DNA of 64,000 nucleotides from Hyperoodon ampullatus (GCA_949752795.1 OX457056.1:97424942-97488941); one strand, 5' to 3'. Counted from the stretch's first letter, positions 12,881 through 24,949 are shown. Numbers and translations: made by a program. Notes: generated by a model not told the origin, from the sequence alone.

Positions 12881-13087
12881 GTGGTACGCGGGCCTCTCAC
12901 CGTTGTGGCCTCTCCCGTTGCGGAGCACAGGCTCCGGACATGCAGGCTCCGGACGCGCAGGCTCAGTGGCCATGGCTCACGGGCCCAGCCGCTCTGCGGC
13001 ATGTGGGATCTTCCCGGACCGGGACACGAACCCGTGTCCCCTGCATTGGCAGGTGGACTCTCAACCACTGCGCCACCAGGGAAGCCC
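12881..13087 (-). mobile_element. CHR-type SINE lacking its poly-T, with an internal duplication
   Basis: Runs from GTGGTACGCGGGCCTCTCAC to CCAGGGAAGCCC. No poly-T (the A-tail complement) precedes it. The segment 'aggctccggacatgc' then 'aggctccggacgcgc' (about 12929-12960) is a local tandem duplication of a 15-bp unit absent from the other copies in this window. CATTCTTTAC at 12871-12880 and 13088-13097 flanks it as a 10-bp target-site duplication. Confidence 0.93.
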
Positions 13088-13092
13088 CATTC

Positions 13093-13097
<5 letters not shown>

Positions 13098-13125
<28 letters not shown>

Positions 13126-13317
13126 GCGGTATGTGGGCCTCTCACTGTTGTGGCCTCTCCCGTTGCGGAGCACAGGCTCCGGACACGCAGGCTCAATGGC
13201 CATGGCTCATGGGCCAAGCCGCTCCGCGGCATGTGGGATCCTCCCAGACCGGGGCACGAACCCGTGTCCCCTGCATCGGCAGGCGGACTCTCAACCACTG
13301 CGCCACCAGGGAAGCCC
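13098..13317 (-). mobile_element. CHR-type SINE with 28-bp poly-T, second insertion at the same site
   Basis: T28 (13098-13125) leads into GCGGTATGTGGGCCTCTCAC and the element ends CCAGGGAAGCCC at 13317. It is bounded by the same sequence (C)ATTCTTTAC that bounds the preceding SINE (13088-13097 and 13317-13326). Long open frames of 130-180 codons crossing this SINE pair are not genes. Confidence 0.96.
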
Positions 13318-13416
13318 ATTCTTTACTTTTAAAACAAATATTTACCCCATTTCTTTGTCTGAACTGAAAACTACCTTTCCCCAGATAAGGTAAGGTTTAC
13401 TTTTATTCTCCACACC

Positions 13417-13788
13417 TGCTATAGACTGAATACTTGTGTCTCCTTGAAAATTTATATGTTGGAGCCCTGATCTCCAATGGGATGCTATTTGAAGATGGGG
13501 GTTTTGGGGGCTAATTGGGCTTAGATGACGCCATGAGGGTGGAGCCCCCAAGACAGTATTAATGTCATTGTAAGAATTGGAAGACACTTTAGCCCTCTAT
13601 GCCATGTGAGGACAGAGCAAAAAGGAGGCCCTCTGTAAACCAGGAAGTAGACTGTCACCAGACACAGGGACTGAGGGCCCTCTAATCTCATGCTTTCCAA
13701 CCTCCAGAACTGTAAGAAATAAATGTCTATTGTTTAAGCCACCCAGTCTATGGTAACTTGTTATAGAAGCCTGAGTTGTCTAAGGTAA
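13417..13788 (+). mobile_element. MLT1-type (MaLR/ERVL) solo LTR
   Basis: Begins TGCTATAGACTGAATACTTGTG and follows the mammalian MaLR MLT1 LTR layout: 'aaatttatatgttggagccctgatctccaatg', 'ggctaattgggcttagatgacgccatgagggtggagccccc', 'gccatgtgaggacagagc', 'ccagaactgtaagaaataaatgtctattgtttaagccacccagtctatgg'. The AATAAA-like polyadenylation signal (gaaataaatg) lies near 13720. No internal retroviral coding sequence adjoins it, so it is a solitary LTR. Confidence 0.85.
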
Positions 13789-14129
13789 AACTACTAAGGT
13801 TTTATCATTCTTCCAAAATCTAAGAGACTGGGTAGCATTCTTCTAGTTTTCCACTACTCCATTTTCTTACATTACCTGCTAATTCTTTTTAAAAGCATGA
13901 CTTTTTATTGAAACCCTCTCCAGTACTCATCACTGCCAAGTACAAGTCTCCTGGGTTTTTCCTCACAACACAGAGAGTAAAACACATGTAAACTCCATCC
14001 AGTTTTGTGCAAACGATCTGTCTAATGTCCTCACCTTTTAGGACTTGGGCCTCTTTTTGTTTCAGATCCTTCCCCTCCACTCCACTGAAGCTCAGTGGCC
14101 ATTCTCTTGGTATTACATTGGGTACCATT
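13789..14129. other. Unique DNA
   Basis: No gene or recognisable repeat. Confidence 0.45.
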
Positions 14130-14690
14130 CAGAATTGCTTCACCTTATATCAGAGATCACATTCCTTGAGATGTAGAATTTGAGACAGAGATTAGTGATC
14201 AGGAATTTATTAGAGACTGCTCTTTGGATCAACTCCTGTGGAAGAGAAAGAAAACAGTAGGAATGGGTCAAGGGACAAGTTGGTCTGAGTTGCTGTCTCC
14301 AGTAAATGCTTCAGTCAATCCATAGGAAGTGCTAAAGCTGGAAGGCCACCTAAAGTTGTCTGTTTAGAGGCAAGGGGGCTAAGTCTTTAAACCCTCATTG
14401 TGTCCATCAGTCATTTAATGCTCTTGCCCTAAGAAGGGACCTGGCCTTAGGCCGGTCTACTACCATCAGCCCAAGGAGTCAGACAAGAGGGAAGATAGCT
14501 GAGAGTGTATTACCAGCAGCGCTCACAGGAGCTAAGAAAATCGTCCTTCAGTCCTGGAGGGACATCAGAGAATTATATGATGTCATCAATTGCATTCTCC
14601 CATTACACTATTCAGATAAATACACTTCATATAAGTCCTGGAAGTAGCAACTTCCAAGAAAAAAGAGGACAAATAAATGCTGCACAAGGA
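14130..14690. other. GC-elevated block, unassigned, possibly an old repeat
   Basis: The block from 'gagacagagattagtgatcaggaatttattagagactgc' through 'gctgagagtgtattaccagcagcgctcacaggagc' is richer in G+C than its surroundings and has the texture of an LTR or transposon fragment. I cannot name a family. There is no coding signal beyond a 62-codon frame. Confidence 0.3.
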
Positions 14691-14944
14691 TAAACATGAA
14701 GACATTATTATTATACATTTTAATTTACTTAGGGACTACTTCAGTAATAAAAGGTTGAATGTGAGTTTTCCACATCACAGTACTTTAGGATATTATGATC
14801 CTTTTGCCCTAATATCAGTGACATAAACATTCTTGTATCTTTTCTCCTGAAGTTTCTTTTTCAGGAGATGATTTTGTATAATTTAGTGAATAGAGTGATT
14901 TTTAAATGAAAAAAAAAGTACAAAATAATAATTGCTCACTTCTG

Positions 14945-15130
14945 AAAAACTTCACAATGTACCAAGAATTATTCTTTCTTACACGTATTAGAATTCACTT
15001 AATTCTATTGTCATTCCCATCTTACAACTGAGGAGAATAAAGCTCAGAAAAAGAGTGAGGTTATTTGCCCAAAGTCACACAACTATGAATTTGACCTCAA
15101 CAGTCTGACCCCAGTGGCTACACTATTAAA
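14945..15130 (-). mobile_element. MIR SINE relic
   Basis: Reverse-complement MIR: 'cattcccatcttacaactgaggagaataaagctcagaaaaagagtgaggttatttgcccaaagtcacacaactatgaatttga...ctgaccccagtggctacactatta'. This closely follows the MIR core in antisense orientation. Confidence 0.85.
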
Positions 15131-15944
15131 CACCAAATTATGTTGACTTTCTAATTCCTTCCTTGTAATTCCAAGAGTGGCAAAGCAATTTGTCTAAATA
15201 TCCTGATTGGTGACTATTTCTAGAAACCGAATGTAAAGTTATATACATTTCACCTTAGAGTTCTGTCTTTTACAGAGTGTGCCACAGAAAGATTGAAGGG
15301 AGTATAGCAAACTTGCTTTCACACTGTTTGTTTATTTTTTAAATCCTGGCTTTAAGATACATTACTTTCAATTCATACAGAAAAATGAAAATGAGTAAAA
15401 ACAATGTCCAGCATATTCACCCTTGAAAGACTATTAACAATTTGAATAGACAAAGAAAGGAACAGAATAAAAAGATTTCTTTCTTCTTTTTATTTACTTT
15501 CTTTTTAAGTAATTACTAGCTGAATCTTATCCCTCTGGAGGAAAAATACAGTTATTGTAAAATGGCAATGAAAATGAAATCTGTCAGCTGTTGCAAACCA
15601 ACTTTGTTTGCTGCACACTCAAAACTTGATGCTATACAATTCTCCAAATAATTGTAAATGTTCTTTCTTGTTAATTTTCTTCTAGTTTTTAGAATTAAAT
15701 TTTTAAAAAAACTCATGAACAAGGATGTGTTAAATAGGGACAAATACAAAAAAAAAAAAAACCCAGAAGGTGTTCAGGGAAAATAGAATATAATGAAATT
15801 GTATGCAGTGACCCAGTAATGTTATGAGAACTCAAGACTTTTATGAATTTTTTTCTGGGTCCAGTATACTGTATTTCATTTTCTGTGAAGTTCTACTATT
15901 GGTGTAAAATCATCTGTACCCTTATAAATAAAAATATCTTTCAA
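15131..15944. other. Unique AT-rich DNA
   Basis: No gene or confidently recognised repeat. Confidence 0.5.
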
Positions 15945-16920
15945 AAATCCAGTTTTAAAAAATGGGCAGAAGACCTAAATAGACGTTTCTCCAAAGAAGA
16001 CATACAGATAGCCAACAGGCACATGAAAAGATGCCCAGCATTGCTAATTATTAGAGAAATGCGAATCAAGACTACAATAAGGTATTATCTCACTCCAGTC
16101 AGAATGGCCATCATTAAAAAGTGTATAAATAATAAATGCTGGAGAGGGTTTGGAGAAAAGAGAACCCTCCTACACTGTTGGTGGGAATGTAGATTGGTGC
16201 AGCCACTGAGGAGAATAGTATGGAGGTTCCTTAAAAAACTATAAATAGAGCTACCATGTTATCCAGCAATCCCACTTCTGGGCATATATCCAGAGAAAAC
16301 CATAATTCGAAAAGATACATGCACCCCAATGTTCATAGCAGCACTGTTTACAATAGCCAAGACATGGAAGCAACCTAAGTGTCCATTGACAGATGAATGT
16401 GTAGATGAATGGCTACACACAATGGAATGTTACTCAGCCATAAAAAAGAGTGAAATAATGCCATTTGCAGCAACCTGAATGGACCTAGAGATGATCATAC
16501 TAAGTGAAGTAAGTCAGACAAAGACAAATATCATATGATATCACTTATATGTGAAATCTAAAAAAAAAAAAAGATACAAATGAACTTATTTACAAAACAG
16601 GCATAGACTCACAGACATAGAAAACAAACTTATGGTTACCAAAGTGACAGTGGCAGGGCGAGGGGAGTGTGTGTAGAGATAAATTAAGAGTTTGGGATTA
16701 ACATATACATACTACTAGATATATAATAGGTAAATAACAAGGGTCCACTGTGTGGCACAGGGAACTATACTTAGTGTCTTATAATAACATACAGTGGAAA
16801 AGAATCTTAGAAAGAATATATATATGTATATCTATATATATCTATAAAACTGAATCACTTTGCTGTATACTTGAAACTAACACAACATTGTAGATTAACA
16901 ATACTTCAATAAAAAATACC
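15945..16920 (+). mobile_element. 5'-truncated L1 (ORF2 C-terminus plus 3'UTR)
   Basis: The plus strand reads the C-terminal end of L1 ORF2: [20 protein letters not shown], then [31 protein letters not shown] and [20 protein letters not shown], up to a stop near 16243 where the consensus continues. Beyond this the frame is broken, followed by the L1 3'UTR ('caatggaatgttactcagccataaaaaagagtgaaa', 'aagtgaagtaagtcagacaaagacaaatatcatatgat') and a terminus ending 'caatacttcaataaaaaatacc'. About 980 bp of a 6-kb element; dead on arrival. Confidence 0.95.
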
Positions 16921-17111
16921 ACATATGTAGTGTTATACCAAAAAGTATATATCTTGTCTATTGCAGATCAAGATTCTTTAGCTCAAAAGGACTATCTCAT
17001 AAGTTCTACTTGTTGCATTCCAAGGGATTTCTGACACTTTTAAACTTCCTTATCTCTAAAATTCAGGAAGATTAGAACATGAAAGATGAAAAGAAAATTA
17101 ACATCGTTCTT

Positions 17112-17235
17112 TTTTCATGTTTTTGGTCACACCACGCAGCATGCAGGATCTTAGTTCCCCAACCAGAGATAGAACCTGTACCCCCTGCAGTGGGGACGTG
17201 GAGTCTTAACCACTGGACCTCCAGAGAAGTCCCTT
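17112..17235 (-). mobile_element. CHR-1-like SINE, older and shorter form
   Basis: 'ggtcacaccacgcagcatgcaggatcttagttccccaaccagagatagaacctgtaccccctgcagtggggacgtggagtcttaaccactggacctccagagaagtccc' is the antisense of the older cetartiodactyl tRNA-derived SINE. Flanks 'aacatcgttctt' (about 17100) and 'aaaatcattctt' (about 17236) look like a decayed target-site duplication, consistent with greater age than the copies at 9052 or 44254. Confidence 0.85.
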
Positions 17236-17339
17236 AAAATCATTCTTAAACCATCATCTAAAGACAACTCCTGTTAACATTTGTATTTATCCTTCTGTTA
17301 TTCTTCTATACTTATTTGATACAGTCTAAAAATATTAGA

Positions 17340-17520
17340 CAGACTACCTAATTTGGGTGGCCCAGTGCAAAATGAAAATTCAGGGATCCTTCTTCAAAAA
17401 TTATTAACAGTTTCAAGATGGCAATAACAGAGTATTAAACCAAGTGCAAGGCCCTTCTAAGCATGGGAACCTGTGTATCTGCACAGGTCTCATGCCCTGG
17501 AAGCTGGCCCTGGTTTGTTT
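17340..17520. mobile_element. Probable ancient DNA-transposon fragment
   Basis: 'gggtggcccagtgcaaaatgaaaattcagggatccttcttcaaaaattattaacagtttcaagatggcaataacagagtattaaaccaagtgcaaggcccttctaagc' through 'gctggccctgg' resembles a widespread short mammalian MER-type element that starts and ends in GGCCC/GGGCC motifs. The family assignment is uncertain. Confidence 0.4.
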
Positions 17521-18605
17521 AATGAGTGAGGGAAAGTGGAATAACAGGAGCCGTTGGAGAAGTCACACACAGATATCTGAAATATATTGAGGCAAACTCA
17601 GATATACAAAATGCTGCATGCACTTTCCATTTCTTCATATCCAGAACAGGATGGAGAATGAAATTCACTTGGAATTAAGAATCCATACTTACATTATCGT
17701 TGAGAGAAAATGAGGCTGAAACTAATAGCTGCCTCAGAAACACATGTGGCAAAGAATATATTGGTAAAATAAATGAAATGTTACTTAAATGAAGCAGCCA
17801 AATAGTAGGTCAGAGGCAAACACTACAGGAAATATCAGGAAATGTTTACTCTACTTTACTAAAATTAGTTCTTAAAAAAGAATGGAAGCATAGAAGTATC
17901 CAGCCAAATTGGTCACTGAATGCTTGCTAACACTTTCCTAAAATATACGCTTTACTATTTATCATTTTATACTTGTAATTGTCTCATTAATGCAGGAGTA
18001 CTGATAAATTTTGGGCTCCTTTTGCAAACTGGAAAAAAATGGACTGATTGGAGATTTCTGGTAATGCAGCTTTGATCCTGCCCTTGAGAGACTAGGGATT
18101 TATATCTCCTAAGACTGCTGTCACCTACTTCGTAAGTAATCAGCAAACCTTGAACCATAAATATTGAAATATATTTGCAAGTTGTAGAAACAAAATTATA
18201 GGCATATTTATTCCTTGCATATTTCTGACAACAGTATAGATCACCACTAGAGATTGCTTAGTGAATTTTGGTGGCTAATTCATAGTCAACTTCTGATTAT
18301 TTGCAATAATGGAAAGAGCAATAATATGAAGATTTCAGAGGAGTGGTTGATATAAACAATGACTTCTAGCAGGTTTTGCATCAAGATTTATTTGGTTAAA
18401 TTTATTATTAATGACATGGTATAATATTATTAATATTGCCATTTATAGTATTGGTGTTATATTGGTGAATGTTAGTGTAACTAACATGGTCTAATACTAT
18501 TATTAATATTTAATATTAACCATTACACAGTTTATGTAAAATTTTAGCCTACTATTAGAGAACAGGGTTAATAGCTACAATATACTGTAACACTCATATT
18601 ACCCT
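17521..18605. other. Unique AT-rich DNA
   Basis: No recognisable gene or repeat. 18420-18535 is a run of near-identical TAATA/ATTATTA motifs of low complexity. Confidence 0.5.
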
Positions 18606-18609
18606 ATGT

Positions 18610-18770
18610 TAAACTCAATCTTATTTATTGCACTTGTCTGAGTTTCTCTCTAGACTGTGAGCTCATTAAGCCATGGGACTTGTTACTTATCTTTTCTCCA
18701 TGAATACCAGTGCATTGATTTGAGCATGGTTAGGTCTCAATAAGTATTTGTTGAATGAACAAATGGAGAG
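18610..18770 (+). mobile_element. L2 LINE 3'-end relic
   Basis: 'cttgtctgagtttctctctagactgtgagctcattaagccatgggacttgttacttatc' and the terminal 'ggttaggtctcaataagtatttgttgaatgaac' match the L2 3' end. Confidence 0.75.
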
Positions 18771-18779
18771 ATCAGTGAA

Positions 18780-20285
18780 TTTGTGTCGTGAAAGGACATT
18801 ATCAGGGTGAGTCAGAATTGTCTAAGACTTCTGAAAGAGACAGAATATGAATGGAGACTTGGTCTCGGCCTAAACTGTGAGCAGGGTAGCAACAGACAAA
18901 GGCTAGGATGGAGAATCATATTTCACACAAAGAGAGATGGCTGAACCAAAAGCGAAGGTAAGAAGGGTGAGGCTTATGCATGAATGCAAGCAAATGGTTC
19001 TAGTATTTATTTATTAAATTTTTTTCTTTCTCCTATTATTTTATTAACACAAAAGTAAAGAGTAGAATCAAATATGCTCATTTTAGGGCATACTGTATTT
19101 ATTTGTTCTTCCCTTCATCTCAGCCTGTACTCCATTTCCTCCACCTTAATAGGTACCCACACTAATAGGTTTAACATATGCTTAGGCAGGTACTTTTTTT
19201 TTTTTTTTAACGTGGTGTTTTTATATGTTTTAAATTTACATATTTTTTTCAATAAATCTCATTCTTTTCTGTACTCTTCTGACACAACAGCATCATACAA
19301 GATGCATTCATGTTGCAGCATAGACCTCTAGTTTGTTGCTTCTAATTGATGGATGCCTTGGAGGTCATTTACAAATCTTGAACTCTAGTCAGACACACTT
19401 GGAGACCCGAGCAAGAAGGTCTTTGTGCTTTATAGCATCCCACTCTGGTCCTCCTCTGACTGTGCCCTCACTTCAGGTGCAAGGAGTCTGGGAGACTTAA
19501 GAGGACATCCTCATTAAGAGCATTTCCAGGTGCTCTCTGCTCAGCCCCCACTTACTTCTAGACAATATTTCAGGTACCAAGGGCCCCAGAGCTTTCTGCC
19601 CAAATGCCCTCAAGCCACTTGTCTTCCAGGGCTGCACTGGCTTTGTCCTCCAAAATCAAACTGCTTCTCGTGCACACAGCTCTAGACTGGATGGGCCGCC
19701 AATGGGCAGTTATATGCAGGGATTGTGAATGGAGTTTGTATGTACAAGCTGGAGTGCCCACATTCCTACAGGGGAAATCACTTGCAATGTTACAGAGCAG
19801 GATGGAAGTGTAGGAGGAGGAGAATGTGAGGGTGACATAGAACAGAGCATAGAAGGTAAGAGTGTGCTGAGGTACTTGTCTCATTGAAGAAAGAGATTTG
19901 TATGAAAAATATAAATGTGCATGAGTTTAATAAGTTAGCATAATCACCAAAAACTTCAACTCCTGTGTGTATATATATATATTTAAAAATCTGAGCAGAA
20001 TTACCAGCTAATATGTATGAAGACATTCATCTTGACATTATTTGTGATATCACTGAGTTGAAGATATCCTACTATCTATCATTAGAGTCAAATTAGGTCA
20101 GGATTAGATTATTTATTCTTATTAACTGATTATTTATCTATCTATCAGTATATCCTCTACCTTACAATATACAAATAATCTAACATTTGTTTGTTTTAAA
20201 ATCTTTCTTTTAACTATTGCCTTTGAGATATGTGTTCATAATGATATAGTTCTAAATACCTTGTTATTTATGACCTCTGCTTTAA
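18780..20285. other. Unique DNA with a GC-elevated block at 19400-19880
   Basis: No gene is supportable. The part at 19400-19880 is GC-richer and holds overlapping open frames on both strands (104 codons minus, 69 codons plus) without recognisable motifs. It may be an old LTR-like repeat or a regulatory island. A short (TG)(TA) dinucleotide run lies at 19963-19982. Confidence 0.4.
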
Positions 20286-20289
20286 TCTC

Positions 20290-21650
20290 ACTGCTTTTCA
20301 AAATTAATATACTTGATTTTTAGAGCAGATTTAGAATTATAGAAAAAATAAACAGAAGTACAGAGAATTCCCATATGATCTCTCTCTCTGCCTTCAGTTT
20401 ACCCCATTATTACTATCATGCATTGGGGTGGTATATTTGTTAAAATTGAAGAACTGATATTGAGACATTATTATTAACTGAAGTCATAGTTTACATTAGG
20501 GTTTACTCTTTGCATTGTACAGTTCTATATGGATTTAGCCAAATGCATAATATCATATGTCCACTATTACAGAATCACACAGAATAGTTTCACTGGCCAA
20601 AAAATCCTCTCTGCTGCACCTATTTCTTCCTACTGTCTTCCTGCCCCCCAGCTCTTGGCAACCACTGATCCTTGTACTGTCTTCATTGTTTTGTCTTTTC
20701 TACAGCATCATATAGTTAAAATTATACAGTATGTAACCCTTTCAGAGTGTCTTCATTCACACAGAAATATGCATTTAAGTTTCCTCCATGTCTTTTTGTG
20801 GCTTGATAGCTAATTTCCTTTTATCACTGAATAATATTCAATTTTAAGGATGCAAATAATTTTTAATCTATCCATCTATTGAGGGACATCTTGACTACTT
20901 CTAAGTTTTGGTAGTTATAAATAAAGCTACTATAAACATTCATGTGCAGGTTTCTGTGTGGACCTATGTTTTCAACTTATTTGGCTAAATACCTAGGACT
21001 ACAATTGCTGGACTGTATAGTAAGGTTATGTTTAACTTTGTAAGAAACCAGCAAACTGTCTTCTAAGGTGGCTGTACAATTCCATATTCCCACTAGCAAT
21101 GAATGAGAGCTTCCACATCCTTATCAGCATTTTGTGTTGTCAGTGTTTTCGATTTTAGCCATTCTTTTAGGTATGTATTAGTATCTCATGGTTGTTTTAA
21201 CTTGCAGTTCCCCAATGACATGATGTTCAGCATCTTTCCATATGCTGATTTGCCATCAGACCTTCTCTTGTGAGATGTCTGTTCTGATGTTTTGCTCATT
21301 TTTCAATTGTGTTGTTACTGTTGAATTTTGAGAGTTCTTTGCATATTTTTAATTCAAGTCCTTTTCAAATATGTCTTTTGCACATATTTTCTTCCAGTCT
21401 GTGGCTTATCTTTTTATTTTCTTAACAGTGTCTTTCACAGAGTAATTTTTTATCTTTATAAAGTCCAACTATCTTTTTTCTTGTATGGATTGTGCTTTTT
21501 GTGTTGTATCTGGTTGTATCACCAGAGTCAAGGTAATTTAGATTTCTTTTCTTGTCTCATCTTCCAGAAGATTTAGAGTTTTGTGTTTTACATTTAGGTA
21601 TATGATTTTAGGTTTGTGGGCTTTTTGTTTTTTTAATTTCTAAATATGAG
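20290..21650 (-). mobile_element. Old L1 (L1M-class) 3' portion, minus strand
   Basis: In antisense the sequence follows the classic old-L1 order. The 3'UTR is at 20300-20700. The 'ggctgaataatattc...' complement ('cactgaataatattcaattttaagg') is near 20826. Next comes 'ctgctataaacattcatgtgcaggtttctgtgtggacc', then 'ggctaaatacctaggactacaattgctgga', and finally ORF2 reverse-transcriptase-distal sequence. Many indels and stops; no functional frame. Confidence 0.85.
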
Positions 21651-21791
21651 AACATTTTAATCTTTCTTTTTACCATTGATTTCTAATTTCAGTGAGTTAT
21701 GGTAAAAGAACATAGTCTATTTGATGCTTCAGCATGCATTATTTATTCTTAAAATTTAATTTTTATTTTGTATTTATTGGTTTTGCAATAA

Positions 21792-21846
21792 ATATATATA
21801 TATATACACACACACACACACTATATATATATATATACACACACAG
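21792..21846. repeat. Compound (TA)n(CA)n microsatellite
   Basis: Two TA blocks alternating with two CA blocks, followed by further TATA-rich sequence to about 21940. Confidence 0.9.
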
Positions 21847-21859
21847 GTGTAAGCGCATG

Positions 21860-22350
21860 TATCAATACTATAATGGTTTATATTTATACTATCACATATA
21901 CTATTATATATAGTAATATATATGTTTGTGTACAAATTGTATTATAATATCATATTACTGTGTGCTTATTAAATCATTGAAATCTTCTATACATATGTTT
22001 ACCTCTCTCTGCTTGGATATAATAGCTTCTGAAAACGATGTTATAAATATAAACAAGGGGAAAAGGACATGAGATTTAGGCAGTGGAGGTGGGTGGAGGG
22101 GAGCACACTCAGAGCCAGCCCGCTCTCTGAAACTACAATCTTGCTTGAAAGTAAGAGGAGTCAGACAACTCTAAATTTAAAAAACCAGACCTGCTCCTTA
22201 CAAGCTCAGGACTCGTGCAACATTATAAATTGAGACCTACATTCTGTAGTTCCAAATATTTAAAGATTATAATTCAAGATAATAAACATTTAAATCAATG
22301 TATTCTATGCATTACTTTTTCAAACTACTTCTTAGAAAACTTAAAGACCA
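21860..22350. other. Unique DNA
   Basis: No recognisable gene or repeat apart from AT-rich low complexity to 21940. Confidence 0.45.
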
Positions 22351-22366
22351 TATATTTTTTAAAAAA

Positions 22367-22367
22367 T

Positions 22368-22410
<43 letters not shown>

Positions 22411-22577
22411 TTTGGCTGTGCTGGGTCTTAGTTGTGAGACGCAGGATCTCTTAGTTGCAGCATGCAGGAATCTTTAGTTGTGGCATGTGGGATCTAGTTC
22501 CCTGACCAGGGGTCAAACCTGGGCCCCCTGCATTAGGAACACGGGGTCTTGGCCCCTGGACAACGAGGGAAGTCCCT
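22367..22577 (-). mobile_element. CHR-1-like SINE with (TTTA)n tail
   Basis: A (TTTA)n tract at 22367-22413 is the complement of the SINE tail. It is followed by 'ggctgtgctgggtcttagttgtgagacgcaggatctcttagttgcagcatgcagg' and ends 'gaccaggggtcaaacctgggccccctgcattaggaacacggggtcttggcccctggacaacgagggaagtccc'. The flanks 'gaccatat' (about 22347) and 'ggccatat' (about 22581) are a plausible decayed target-site duplication. Confidence 0.9.
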
Positions 22578-24890
22578 ATAGGCCATATTTAATTGTCTGA
22601 TTAAAGAAAAATTTTAAGTGACCCTCTAGAGTAGTTTTAATAAAATGTTTTCTTTCCTATAGCTTTATATATTTGTAGATTTATCTCTTCATTAGTGGAT
22701 ATTACCTTACTTTAATCTGTATTATACTAATGCTATTGTATCCTTTTTTGTGAAAAACTAAAGGTTTCTAAGACTGTTGTTTTAAATACAGACCACTGTT
22801 ATTTGTACACTCACTGAAAAGCTACAAATGCTTCATGTATCCTCCTGAGCCCTATACTTCATATACATTGCTCTCTAGCTGGAGTGAATAGACATTTAAT
22901 GTTAGTGTTGAATGACAATAATGATTCTGGCTGTGACAAATTAGTTTAATCAAATATATCAATATACGAGACAGCTGGATTTTTGTTGTGAGGGGATCTG
23001 ATGCAGACATGCAAACTTTTCTTTGCTGTCAACAGTTATATTAACAATTCAAATTAACGGGAATGTCTCCCTTTTGACATTTTTCTTCTAAGTCACATAA
23101 TCACCATAATCAGACCAAATAGTGATAATGACAGTGCTTGGCCTTTGCATTAGCCTTTTAGCTAAAAACCCTTAGGATTTATCGATTAATTAATCCTTTT
23201 CCATCTTTCTTATTTGATAGCATTAGCCAGACCAAAAAGTGGCTTTGGTAGAAAGCATAGATATAAGGTATCTGAATATAAAACAAAATGAGAAATACTT
23301 TTCTCTCTGTTCAGAATGTACCTTCCCACCTTTCTCATGATTGCACTGCAGAGTGTATGGTTATGCAAAAAAAGACAAAAACTCAATGCCACCAAAAAGC
23401 AATTAGATGTGAGAACATTCAGGACGCAATTAGTTATGAGAGTTGAGATACTGCTGGCTAGGATCAGTCCTGGAACATTTTAAATCATGCCCATCTGTTT
23501 ACTACTCCTGTGGTTTTCTGAGAAGTCTCATCAACCAGAGTATACTCCAGGCAAGTGAGTACTTCAGGCAAGTGCATGCTGCTTAGGACTTTGACAGCAA
23601 ATTCCTGTGTAATTTTCTTATCTGAAGACGGGGCTGAACCAATTGAGGACTATTAGGACTTCTTTTGTCCCTCAGAATTATGTCCTTATCTAGAGTCAAG
23701 ATAAAGTAGCCTCTCTGAATCATGCCCCCATATCCTTTATTTCTTTCTTGGTTGGTTGGTTGGTTTGATATGTTTTGTTTTGTTTGTTTGTTCTAAAGGT
23801 ATATCAAGTATACAGGTTATTATCACTCAAGCATAGAAGTCCTCGATTCATCTTTTTATAATTGCTTTTGTGGAGATCTGGTAGAAAAAAACACTTTATC
23901 GAAGGTAAATGAACAGTGGGAAAGAAACTCGAAAAAAGTGAAAAGGAAACCTAATGTGAAAAATAATTTTTAATATATTTGTCTATTTCTGGCATAAAAC
24001 TGTATCTTTAATAGTCCCAAAATATGGATTATTGTAATAAAAACACAAAAAACTCACAGTAATAACATAATATCAAAGAGAAAGACCAAAATCCAATCAA
24101 ATGTCAGAAGCTGAAAAGCTAAGAGGAAATTAGCTAATATTATAAGATAGATAAATTGAATTTAATAATCTTTTATATCTAGCACATGGTATATAATTAT
24201 TTTGCATCTCAAAAGGAAAAAATTATAATACAATTGGAAAAATGATAATCTATATACCATCTATAGCTGAACTGAAATATTAAAATATGTACAATATAGA
24301 AAATTTGAAGAAATATTGATTTCTATATATTAGATACTACTTAGTAAGACTGAAAGAGTGTAATGCCTAAAGTGCGTATTTAGCTAATTTTTATCCATCT
24401 AGGCAGAGACTTGAAGTTGCAGATGATGATTAGAAAGATACAGAAGGAAATGATGATACTGACATAGTTGCTGTGAGAAGAAATACATTTCTACAAAGCC
24501 CTGCAAGAGAAAGAGGTGGAGATAAAAAGACCTTGGAGATGTTTATGTCAGGGATTCAAGAATTTCACTTATAATATTACCATAAATTATAAGGTTTCTT
24601 ATAGTTAATGGTAGCAAAAATAAATCATCACTGAAAAGAAGGTAAAATCTTGCTAGAAATGCTATTTGGAGTAAGAATTCAATATATACCTGTACTTTAG
24701 CCACAACAAGCAAACAAAAAACTAAACAAATATTAAAAATGGACAGATAATCTGTCGACTGGCTATGTTAATTTACTGAATCACAGGCTGGACAGATGTA
24801 TCCTAATTATAACATAAGGAAGTATAAACATGCCAACATAGAATCTATGGATGAAACAAGTGTGTGGACTTGCCCATAGGCATATTAACA
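22578..24890. other. Unique AT-rich DNA
   Basis: About 2.3 kb without a recognisable gene or repeat, apart from a (GGTT)/(TGTTT) low-complexity run at 23750-23793. Confidence 0.5.
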
Positions 24891-24892
24891 CC

Positions 24893-24922
24893 ACACATAC
24901 ACACACACACTTACACACACAA
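24893..24922. repeat. (CA)n microsatellite, interrupted
   Basis: ACACAC units with TT and TAC interruptions immediately before the L1. Confidence 0.85.
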
Positions 24923-24949
24923 TACACTTGAACACTCAGAGTAAAAATA

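Noticed and set aside
12825..13393. Overlapping open frames of 108-180 codons on both strands
   Set aside because: They run through the two antisense CHR SINEs and the poly-T tract. The same Pro/Cys/Gly-rich text recurs wherever a SINE lies (3464, 9052, 27590, 44254, 50621, 59776).
13417..13788. Possible provirus next to the MLT1 LTR
   Set aside because: No gag, pol or env-like sequence and no second LTR; it is a solo LTR.
22367..22413. Regular (TTTA)n array as a possible CRISPR or satellite
   Set aside because: A simple tetranucleotide microsatellite forming the tail of a SINE; no spacers.
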